From the NCBI RefSeq assembly GCF_020360975.1, contig NW_025408671.1:1-64000 (forward strand): a stretch of 64,000 bases of DNA. Direction: 5' to 3'. The DNA is from Hirsutella rhossiliensis (lineage: Eukaryota; Ascomycota; Sordariomycetes; Hypocreales; Ophiocordycipitaceae). Positions 48,586-57,234 of the stretch are shown piece by piece. The notes beneath the pieces are model-generated. The model did no database searches. It was not told where the DNA came from and was given only the letters and a program-made list of their open reading frames with translations. The position numbers were made by a program, and so were the translations under genes. Each line of letters begins with the position of its first letter. Position 1 is the first letter of the stretch.

Positions 48586-49800
48586 TTGAACGGACGACAG
48601 ATCCGATGGGCCGAATGTCTATCAGAATTCGACTACGAAATAATCCACAGAAAAGGAACAGAAAACGGTCGAGCTGATGCCCTCAGCCGACGATCCGACT
48701 ACGACACAGGAGCACCTATTGTGAAAGGACAACTCCTTGAGCTCAACAATGAAGGGAATATGCAACAACGACAGCTTAACGCAATCTTCAAGGTCAATCC
48801 AGACGAAGGCCTTACGAAGAAGATCCAACAAGCCTACGATAAGGTTGATTGGGAACCACTTCCAGTTGTTTGGGAAGATGGCCTGGCAAAGCATCAAGGA
48901 AAGATCTTTGTACCAGAAGAACTTCAGGACGAAGTTATACGCGAAATTCACGAACACCCGACACACGGACACCAAGGAATCCGGAGGACGATGGAAAGAA
49001 TTCGACGAATCTACGACTTTCCACGGATGAAGAAACGAATCAGCGAAACTATCAGAAAATGCGAACTTTGCGCACGAAGCAAAGCTGAACGACACAAGCC
49101 ATACGGAGAATTGCAACCGTTACCAGTACCAAAGAAACCATGGGACTCGATAGCTTTCGACCATATCACAAAGCTACCACCGTCAAAAGAACCCATGACC
49201 AACGTCAAGTACGACAGCATATTCGTCATTACCGACAGATTGACGAAGTACGGATACTTCTTACCGTACAAAGAAGCAAGCAACGCAGAAGAGCTAGCAT
49301 ATGTGTTCCTACGAACTATTGTCAGCAATCACGGACTACCGAACGAGATTGTCTCTGACAGAGGAAGCACATTTGTGGCCAAGTTTTGGCAAGCTCTCAT
49401 GGCACAATTAGGAACGAAACATAAGCTCAGCACAGCTTATCACCCACAAACAGATGGACAAACAGAACGACTCAACCAAACGCTTGAACAATATTTACGA
49501 TGCTACATCAGCTACGAACAAAACGATTGGGTTAAATGGCTACCGACGGCACAACTAGCTTACAACAGCTCAGTCACAGAGACAACCAAGCTCTCACCAG
49601 CATACGCCAATTACGGATACAACCCAGAAGCATTCAAGGTCACTCGACAAGGACCACAAGCGGAACGAGCGATACTGCAAGCAGATCAGCTACGAAAATT
49701 GCATAAAGAAATGCAACAAGAACTTCAATTCGTCAGAGAACGAATGTCCACTCACTACAATCGGAAAAGATTGCAGGGACCAATCTTTCAAGAGGAGACA
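48586..49800 (+). pseudogene. Integrase (element C)
   Basis: A continuous frame of about 400 codons. It has an RNase H tail (RADALSRRS), an HHCC zinc finger (HEHPTHGHQG ... CELC) and the catalytic core with D (IAFDHITKLPPS), D (SDRGSTFVAKFW) and E (HPQTDGQTERLNQTLEQYLR). All DDE residues are present, making integrase the best-preserved part of pol. A frameshift near 49,795 separates it from the GPF/Y-type module (DFKKLGPFKVKK). Confidence 0.9.
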
Positions 49801-50014
49801 TGGTCTACCTCGTACGACGAAACATCAAAACAAAACGACCAAGCAACAAATTGGATTTCAAGAAACTTGGACCGTTCAAAGTCAAGAAAACCATTTCAAA
49901 AGTCAACTACGAACTTTCGCTACCAACAACAATGCGGATACACCCGATATTTCATATCTCATTATTGGAACCAGCACCACGAAACGCCAAACCACAGGAA
50001 AAATCGAAGTCGAC

Positions 50015-50194
50015 GACGATCAAGAATACGAAGCAGAACAAATACTGGACACAAGAAAACAAGGTCAGCAACAGGAATACCTTGTAAAATGGAAAGGATA
50101 CGGACCTGAGGAAAACACATGGGAACCCACCAAGCACCTGACCCATTGTGGTTCGCTTCTCCGACAATTCAATCAACAAAGATCAACCTCCTGA
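50015..50194 (+). pseudogene. Chromodomain at the end of pol (element C)
   Basis: The chromodomain core reads EYEAEQILDTRK ... EYLVKWKGYGPEENTWEP, with the aromatic residues expected of a methyl-lysine reader. Stop TGA is at 50,192-50,194. Chromodomains of this clade are known to direct integration to H3K9-methylated heterochromatin, which fits this element sitting in RIP-mutated DNA. A frameshift near 50,005 separates it from the preceding module. Confidence 0.9.
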
Positions 50195-50781
50195 CGAAAT
50201 GGGATTTTCCGGCGCCGACGAATCCCGAGCAACCCAAATTGGGCTAAGACAGAAGGAGACAACGACACCTGGGAGTACAAGGAATCCCAATCCTCGACGA
50301 AGTCCGAGGGTAACCGATCGTCGTGAGGGGAAGGCGGCCGCGCCTCCTCCACTCGTTGCCGCTCCTTCTCCGCCTCTTCTTTCTCGACACGTTCCAGCTC
50401 CTCAACGTTATCGATCCCACGGGAGACCGCCCGCATCATCTTTTCAAACCATAATTTCTTTTGTTTTCGAAGGCGCAGAACCTTTTCCTCGGCCTCCTCA
50501 AGCTCGCGTTCGAGCTTGATGTGTTGATTTGCAATATTTCGAAGCTGTGCCGGCGATACCCCTTGGACGTCGCAGCGGGGAAGGTGAAGGCGCACGCATT
50601 CGACACAGCGATCAGAATCCGAAGACGACACCTGGCATTCCCGGAGTCCGCGACGCTCGCAAGCCGAGCAAGAAGGCATCGTAAGAATGTCGGGATTCGA
50701 AAGGATCGTGGAAAGCAGGACACCACAACGGATGGACGACGAGGCCTTGGCCCTTTTCTTGGAAACACGGTCAGACGGCAT
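50173..50781 (-). CDS. Antisense ORF of element C: Zn2Cys6-like cluster plus coiled coil
   Basis: An intact ORF of 202 residues (start MPSDRVSKKR; an upstream in-frame Met at 50,817 would add 12) lies between the pol stop and the 3' LTR, on the opposite strand, overlapping pol by 22 bp tail to tail. Residues 38-70 hold six cysteines spaced C-x2-C-x7-C-x9-C-x2-C-x7-C (50,572-50,670), close to the fungal Zn2Cys6 binuclear cluster. Residues about 78-140 form a charged, Leu/Glu/Lys-rich coiled coil. An acidic, Ser-containing tail and a basic C-terminus follow. It is intact although gag-pol is broken. Relics occur in A and B. It could regulate transcription of the element or bind its DNA; no function is demonstrated. 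Confidence 0.75.
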   Translation of the reverse strand: MPSDRVSKKRAKASSSIRCGVLLSTILSNPDILTMPSCSACERRGLRECQVSSSDSDRCVECVRLHLPRCDVQGVSPAQLRNIANQHIKLERELEEAEEKVLRLRKQKKLWFEKMMRAVSRGIDNVEELERVEKEEAEKERQRVEEARPPSPHDDRLPSDFVEDWDSLYSQVSLSPSVLAQFGLLGIRRRRKIPFRQEVDLC

Positions 50782-50883
50782 GACGGACCATGATGAAGGA
50801 AGAAGAAAGAACGGCACACACTCACGCAGGAAATGACCAGGATATGCGACACGGCGGCTAAAGCAGGTCTTGAGGGCAAGACC

Positions 50884-50895
50884 AAGGGAGGGGGA
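50884..50895 (+). promoter_or_regulatory. Polypurine tract of element C
   Basis: AAGGGAGGGGGA lies seven bases before the 3' LTR and would prime plus-strand DNA. It matches the minus-strand tract of A and B. Confidence 0.85.
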
Positions 50896-50902
50896 GACCT
50901 GA

Positions 50903-51424
50903 TGTTACGACCCGACCAACGGATGTTACGACCCGACCAACGGATGGCCATGACACGGGGGGAGCCAATAGAGGCGCGGACCCCCGCGCCTTTAAAGTCG
51001 GCGTGACACGGGCCAGGGATGACTAACCGCTGAAGGATCACGTGACCATGCGAAAGGTGATCGGTGGATCGCCTTACGATCAAGCGAGCGGTGCTCGACG
51101 GATCGTTCATCGATCAAGGTGATCACCTCTGTGATCACCTCCAGCACCTCGCGATCAGAGACGGGCAGTTGGGTATATATAGCTGCCCCATTTCACTCCT
51201 TTAGACTAGATAGCTCTTTAGCTTTCAACACAATCATTACGATCCCTATCACGATCTCATCTCTGATTCCGATCACTTGATTACCTGGTTACAGTCTACG
51301 GTCTACGACCTCCGACTCATCACCAACGTGACATACTTATCATTGCTCAGACCACGCCCTGTTGTATCTGCCAACATAAACCCCTCGACAGGTTTATCCC
51401 TTGGGAATATCACCGGTCGTCACA
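50903..51424 (+). repeat. Element C 3' LTR (522 bp)
   Basis: Identical by eye to the 5' LTR except for 53 extra bases holding a perfect hairpin, AGGCGCGG-accc-CCGCGCCT at 50,972-50,991, between TGACACGG repeats at 50,951 and 51,004. Carries the same 21-bp tandem start. Confidence 0.97.
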
Positions 51425-51429
51425 CTTAC

Positions 51430-52154
51430 GTACTTACCGTAGTTAGTAGGTATAATTATAGGGATAAGTAGCTCCTATAAAGCTAGCGTAATCGAATTCT
51501 ATAGCTATATAAGCTTCGCGCTATCTTCCTATACTATAGTCCCCGCTACCCGTAAGAGCGTCTCTTTAAAATTAGGGAGAAATTCGCTAAAGGTTTATCC
51601 GTCTCTCTACTTAAGGGTCTATAGCCTATCTTACGCCTTCTCCCGCTCCTATACGTTGCCGAACGTATATATAAGGTATTAAAAGAAGTCTTATAGGTCG
51701 CGTCTACCCCTAGGGCCGCCCTTATCCTAGAATCTAAAGATCCGCTATATCTAGGGCTCTAGCAGCGTATAGAGGAGCAAATACTACGCTATATCGCGAT
51801 AGCTATTTAGGCCCTATTTCTCGTCGGTTATAAACTTCGTCTATAGCCGGCTAAGGAAGAAGTAAAAGGACTCCGGCTTGCCGTCCTAAGTCGGCTAAAG
51901 GAGCGGCTTCCTCGTCGGTAGTATCGCCGCCGTAACTAGCGTTATAGAGGCCGTAGGGGTTAAAGCCGGTCTCGTAGACGGCTCCCTTAGTATAGCGAGA
52001 ACCTCGTCCTTCTCGCTAGCCGTCGGGCTTTTAATCGCTTCTAGGATAGCTACGATACTTCCTATCTATCCGGGGAGGGGCGGAGTGCTTCCTCGAGGGG
52101 GAGGCGCCCTCTCCGGAGAGATATCTATTAGATCTATTAATTAATAGCTTATAC
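51430..52154 (-). pseudogene. Element D 5' internal region (probable gag), RIP-mutated
   Basis: This is the sequence between D's 5' LTR and the element C insertion, continuous with 41,438 leftward once C is removed. By position it should encode gag. CA/TG-poor with RIP stops; no conserved residues can be named. Confidence 0.5.
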
Positions 52155-52340
52155 TATCACGGAGTAGGCAGAGGCGTGCGCGTAGGTGCCGTCCGTAGAA
52201 TAATATTAATAAGCTATGCAGAGCTCTCCTATGCGCGGCTGGCCCGTATATATACGTACGGGATCCGGCCCTCCGTACGTAACTACACGGCTTAGGCCGT
52301 AGCCTAAGCCTATAACCTATAATAGTTAAAGACTCTTATA
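52155..52340 (-). repeat. Element D 5' LTR (186 bp)
   Basis: Direct-repeat partner of 27,355-27,540. The duplication GTATC follows it, then the resumed Tc1 transposase frame. Confidence 0.92.
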
Positions 52341-52680
52341 GTATCGCTACTAAACTAAGATCTTAATTCTAAAGCTCTTTCCTTTCGTAAAGGAATATAA
52401 GAAGGATCTTCCTAGGATAATTATATAAGAAGATAAAGCTCCGGCTTATAACTACTATATCTAGTAGTAGGTATACGACTTATATAAAGTCCGGCGCCTT
52501 CTTTAGTATAGTAATTCGCCTAATCTTAATACTATTAAGCCTTGCTGGCCTTGGCTAAACAGAACTACTACGAAAAAAGGCGCCCCGAAAAGCCGGGCTA
52601 AAGCTATTTCTGCTTAGGAGGCAGCTTAGAAAGAGCTTCCGTAAGAGAAAATATAAGGCTAGATTAAGCGAATTCCTCGG
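52341..52680 (+). pseudogene. C-terminal half of Tc1-like transposase
   Basis: Joins the left half at YRYxTK. The frame shows a former EDKAPAH-type block near 52,427 (second catalytic Asp region) and NSPNLNTIKPCWPWLKR (about 52,509-52,560), where the final catalytic Glu lies in the NAIEPxWP motif and is read here as Lys. RIP fades at about 52,680. Confidence 0.78.
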
Positions 52681-52791
52681 CATATGCAGAAAATCATTAA
52701 ATTAAAAGGCGGCAATGAGTATCGAGAGGGAAGGAGGGATAGTACCGGTATTAGCAGGGAATACTTCGTAGAGCCATAGAAATTTGGTACG

Positions 52792-52854
52792 TTCTTCCTT
52801 TTTCTTAACAGGGGTTATTTTAGCGTCAGCAACGACTATTGAAAGCTTCCTCCG
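52792..52854 (-). repeat. Right TIR of element E
   Basis: Inverted copy of 26,328-26,390, keeping the TpG sites that the left copy lost. Confidence 0.9.
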
Positions 52855-52856
52855 TA

Positions 52857-53447
52857 TCTTCAAGGGCCAATGCATTAACACTGCTCGCGTCCGACACTAC
52901 AGGCGTTGAAACGCCCCTCCAAGGAGAGTGCGGGGCAAGCAGAGCCTAGGCACGTCACCATGGCAGGCGTCATCATCGCTACCGCCATAAGCCACCTACA
53001 AACGAACTGGCATGATTGTAAAGCTGCATCTGGAAATGCATGTGACGATAGCAGAGCAATTAGGCGTGGCACATGTGTCTTCATTCATTCAAGATAAACC
53101 CCTTCATCGTCGCTGCTTCCTGCTCCGCGCACCCTTGGAGCTGCCACGGCGCTTTTCCCGCCCATGTCCGTTGCAGTCATGCAGGTTCCCCCTTGCCTGC
53201 CTCCGCTGCCCAATGGAGCTTTCGTCTAGGTCACTGTAGAGTGTAGATAACAAACAGCCTGGAATAAACGCCCGACAAGAGACCGTGCCGCCCCAAACGC
53301 CTTGCAATCGAAACGAGCCATTTCGTCGAATGGAGAGTGGCATTAAGAGCCAGAAACAACATCAGGAACTTGAATCCTCGAAAAGGGGCAAACAAAGACA
53401 AATCCAAGAAAGAGGGTCAAATGACGCCGGGAAAAGACAAATAGGCG
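52857..53447. other. Intergenic, right of the transposon nest
   Basis: Normal-composition DNA between the nest and the 3' end of the transporter gene. Only short overlapping frames are present, none convincing. It probably includes the transporter's 3' UTR. Confidence 0.6.
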
Positions 53448-55465
53448 TTACGCGGCGGCCATCTCAATGTTCTTGCCCTTGATGCTCTTCCACTCCACCA
53501 TGACGGCGCCAAATATGGCCGCCGACGCCGTGGCCGTCGACACGAGGAAGCAGTTGGACAGGGCGCTGTTGTAGGCGTGCACGACGCCGCCGAGATCCTG
53601 CGTGGCAATAGCCTTGCGGATTCCCGTGGCGCCCGCCGACACCACCACCTGGGGGTCGACGTGGGGCACGTATTCGGCCAGGAAAGCGACGAGGCGGTTG
53701 GAGAAGACGGTGTTGCCGGCTGTCACAAACAGCGCACCGCCCAGGGCCTGCGCAAAGATGATGAGGGCCGTGCCCGTTGGCACGTCGGCGATGTCGAGCA
53801 CCACCTGCACCGCCGTCAGGGGCTGCTGCATGCCGATGCCCACGCCCGCACCGGCAATAATCTGGAACCCGATCCACGCTGCCGGGCCCGAGTTGACGTT
53901 GAGCGTCGTCATAAGGCCGTAGCCGATGGGCATTAGGATGGCCGCCCCGATGATAAAGGGCGTGTAGTAGCCCCACGAGGTCACGACGATGCCCGACGCC
54001 ACGGTGAACAAGACGACGCTCAGCAGCATGGGAATGTTCATGATGCCCGACGACACGGCCGATGCGCCCTTGACGGCCTGGAACCAGAATGGCAGAAAGT
54101 ACATGGCCAGCAGGAAGCAGGCGCCAATAAAGAACTCGAAAATGGTCGACGACCACACCGTCCGCTTCCTGATGATGCGCGGCGGCACCGTCGCCCGGTC
54201 CCCCATGCGGTGCTGCACGTAGATGAAGACGGGGATCAGGAAGCCGCTCAGCAGCAGCAGCGACGTCACTCGCGAGCTGTCCCACGGGTACTGCGAGCCG
54301 CCCCAGTGCAGCGCCAGCAGGAGGCAGATGATGGCGGGCATGAAAGTGATGGTGCCCAGGGGATCAAGCTGCCAGAAAATGTCTTTCCACGTCCGCGGCT
54401 CCTTCTTGCGCTGGGGGTCAGGGAAGAAGAAAAAGATGACGACAACGGAGACGAAGCCCACAGGCAAGTTGATGTAGAAGCACCACCGCCAGGTCAGCCG
54501 GTCCGTGAAGAGACCGCCGAGCAGCGGGCCGGCGACAGACGATATGCCCCACATGCTGCCGATGAGGCCGCTGTACAGCGGCCTCTTCCCCAGCGGCACC
54601 GTATAAGCCAGGATTGTTAGGGCCCCGGCGAAGATGCCGGCGGAGCCGACTCCAGCCACGGCTCTCCCGATGATGAGCACCACGCTGCTCGGGGCGATGG
54701 CGCAGACGAGACTGCCCACTTCAAAGAGGCCGATGACGGACAGAAAGACAATCTTTATGCTCCAAAAGGTGTAAAACTTGCCAAAGAGCAGCTGAAAGGA
54801 GGACCCCGTGAGCATATAGGCAGAGCCATACCAGCCGACGTCGTTGAGGCTGCGGAACTCATCCGTGATGCGCGGAAGAGCAGTCGCAATAATGGAGTTG
54901 TCTAGAGTAGACGTGTAAGTGGCAGCTCAACAGCCAGGGCCAGGGGCAGCGGCTTACCGAGAGCCATGAGGAAGACGGAAAAGCACAAGGCGGTGATGAT
55001 GAGGGCCAGCTTGAGCCCGGTTGCGTACTCTTGGCCGTCCTCGCGCGTGGTTGAAGGCTGGTTGGCCATGTTGCCGCCGTCCGAGCCGGACCCAGGAAAA
55101 AGCTGCAGCTTCTCCCGGCTCTCGGTGGCAGCCGGGTCGGGCCCCAAAGGGCGCATGGCATCGTATGGCACGCCGCCGAGTATGATGCTGGTGCGCACTG
55201 GCTGGCTGGTCCTGACAACGGCTCTGTCGACAAACTTGAGGCTGGACATGGTGCTGGGGGTGGGGGCCGTCGTCGGCGGGTGGGTGCTTTCGTCGTCGGA
55301 GAGCCAAGTCGAGATGTTGCGAGCCATGTGATGAGCCTCGAGATCGCCTAGAAAGTAGCGCGACGACGTGGCCAGAGACGAGGTGAGCGTGTCCTCGGGC
55401 AGGTGGACGCTGAGGCGGGCCAGCTCTGCGTCAGACTGCGGCCGTTTCGGATCCATGGCCGCCAA
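53448..55465 (-). CDS. MFS drug/toxin efflux transporter (DHA2-type, 14 TM)
   Basis: Two exons (54,958-55,465 and 53,448-54,901) with a 56-bp intron (donor GTAAGC, acceptor CTCTAG) give 653 residues; splicing restores MALDNSIIATALPRITDEF. A hydrophilic N-terminus of about 150 residues precedes the membrane part. Family motifs: LDNSIIATALPRIT in the first helix, WYGSAYMLTGSSFQLLFGK, GRAVAGVGSAGIFAGAL, and TWRWCFYINLPVG, typical of 14-helix DHA2 exporters. Located in the plasma membrane; exports toxic or secondary metabolites by proton antiport. No biosynthetic cluster is seen next to it, so the substrate is unknown. It is the first gene right of the transposon nest. Confidence 0.92.
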
Positions 55466-57234
55466 GGTTGGATTCTCAGGGCACAGGAGGTTTGATATGG
55501 CAGGATGACATCAGCTCGTGGGTGTAGATCCAGATCTCGCTCGTCTGGCGGTCCGGGGTGCAGGTTTATATATATCAAGAGACGGAGCCTCGCGCCATGC
55601 GGACGGGAAGCGACGGTGAGACGTCAGCCTCCGGAGCAACAGGGTGCGGAGGGCGGAGGGCCATGGGCAGGGTTCCGCCTCGCGAAGGGTGCGAGAGCGA
55701 GGCCGTCATCAATCAGCCCGGCCATGTGCTCTGCGGCAAGCTACAAGGGGCCCCGGTTTGGTGGGCAAGCGGACCAACGAGGCGACGTCAGCGGAGCATG
55801 GGTGGTGTCTTTTCACGAGGGCGAGCCTGAAGAAGAACAGGAGGCCAGCAGAGTTCGGAAACGTCCATTCGTCCGAGGACCTGCTCGCTCTCTGGGCCCA
55901 GGTCGCTTTGAGGGGGGCATCCTATCGAGAGCAGCTGAACCAGCTTGATCCTGATAGTTGCCTACGGCAGTTGCGTGGGTAGACAGACACTTGTCATTGC
56001 TGCACGTATGGCTGCACAGAAGAGACACGTCCTGGGAGCGGTGGGTGGTCGCCGACCGCTGCTTCGTCTCTCGCTGCTTCGTCCTCTCGCTCGGTGCCGT
56101 GGTTCGCGCAGCGAGCACGTGACCAGGCCGGATAGCGGCCCGGCTCCAACAGATACCCGGAGCTAGGTACGTACAGGAGGTACCTTTCGCACCACAGCCT
56201 ACCGGGTACCTACCTTAACCTTACTGTCAGCTGCCACCAGCACCTCCATGGCATATACGGTCCACTTCCAGGTCATCTGTTAGAGTGTCACTTCACATTT
56301 GCCTGCACAACCTAGTGGTTTCCTCACACTTACCTACTGTATGTAGGTAAGGTACGTAGCTGCAAGCAACACCAACCCCCGCTGATCAAGACTCCAAGGT
56401 TATTAATTAATTAATTAGACCTTTCTGGCTGCACTATAACTACGGAGCATGCATCCATGCCCCCCAACGCATGAGACATGTATGTTGTACATAGCCTTTC
56501 CCCCGTCACTCGCCCCCCCCCCCTCCCCCAATCGGCCGCGCCCAGCATATCCTGTTCCGCCGACTGCCGCCTGGCCTCGGAGGACACCCAGCAGCGGCTC
56601 GGAGGTTTTGCGAATGACATCACTCCTCTCCCTGGTCTTCCGGAGGGAACCGGCCGTATGGCAATGGTTTGCATCCCTCTGCCTAAACTCTCTCGCCTCT
56701 TTGGCGTCAGCCCAGCTGGTTCCACCCCTTGGCTTCTTCACCTGAATCTCGCTCAACATCGCCCTCACCCCCAGCCGGCCTTGGGCCACTCTTCAACTGT
56801 CCGAATCCCTGAGGAAGCTGGCCAGGTGGCAACTTTTGCATCCCTCCCACGTGCTTCTCACACCCAGATGTGCGATGGAGATTCCATTCCTGCTCTAGCC
56901 TGTCACGTCTCTTCTATCATGCTGCATCTCCATCTATGCAATGTGCGTCGTACTTCGCATCTACCGATAAGTCATATCACTAGCTGTGTTACCCTCGACT
57001 GTCGCATCTCCTCCAATGCTGACTCGACTCCAAACGTATGCGTCTCGAAACAGAATTAGACGGGCTCGTTTCCTGTGATTCCTCAACCATTGATACCTCC
57101 CTCTCATAAAACATGCGTGATTGCTCCCCGCCAATGCTGCCACCCTGAATACTCTACCAGGGCGGCTGGCACTGTTCCCAACCAGCTAATCCTAGGGCAC
57201 AGGTGTCAACATTCAAAGGGCGACCGTGCTGCCA
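55466..57234. other. Long intergenic region upstream of the transporter
   Basis: About 1.8 kb with no convincing gene; frames up to 193 codons lack conserved features and codon bias. Contents: an (AATT)-type run at 56,402-56,418, a C-rich run near 56,512-56,528, GTAC/GGTACC-rich sequence at about 56,165-56,360, and an imperfect direct repeat (about 56,640-56,690 and 56,808-56,850) sharing TTGCATCCCTC. The left end should hold the transporter promoter. Confidence 0.6.

Larger units (their letters stand above)
41444..51424 (+). mobile_element. Young Ty3/gypsy chromovirus, element C (barely RIP-mutated)
   Basis: The element is 9,981 bp including the 2,107-bp insert G. LTRs are at 41,444-41,912 and 50,903-51,424 and the duplication is CTTAC (41,439-41,443 and 51,425-51,429). 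The LTRs appear identical apart from one 53-bp gap. Order: gag with CCHC, Cys/His motif array, protease, RT, RNase H, integrase, chromodomain, antisense ORF, PPT. The coding frames carry at least ten small frameshifts and one pair of RIP-type stops, so it is not autonomous as read. Confidence 0.95.
27355..52340 (-). mobile_element. RIP-mutated Ty3/gypsy element D, host of elements B and C
   Basis: Two 186-bp LTRs (27,355-27,540 and 52,155-52,340) are flanked by the perfect duplication GTATC (27,350-27,354 and 52,341-52,345). After subtracting B and C with their duplications the element is about 6.95 kb. It is minus-strand coded: a purine-rich PPT (GAGGGAGGG) abuts the left LTR, and the RT motif reads on the minus strand. 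RIP is strong throughout, yet large parts are GC-rich. Confidence 0.88.
26328..52854 (+). mobile_element. Tc1/mariner-like transposon E, split by a 25-kb nested insertion
   Basis: The inverted terminal repeats start CGGAGGAAGCTTTCAATAG and face each other at 26,328 and 52,854, flanked on both sides by TA, the Tc1/mariner duplication (26,326-26,327 and 52,855-52,856). The left part, 26,328-27,354, carries the N-terminal and the right part, 52,346-52,854, the C-terminal half of a transposase. Removing the 27,350-52,345 insertion restores reading across the join. Net size is about 1.54 kb. The left part is RIP-mutated; the last 180 bp on the right are not. Confidence 0.88.

Noticed and set aside
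26328..52854. Giant cargo-carrying element (Starship-like) bounded by inverted repeats
   Set aside because: The 26.5-kb unit with TIRs is a small Tc1 transposon split by nested LTR elements. No tyrosine recombinase or cargo genes are visible, and internal duplications explain all of it.
56478..57059. A 193-codon + strand frame upstream of the transporter
   Set aside because: No conserved features, irregular composition and an internal imperfect repeat; not better than chance in GC-rich DNA.
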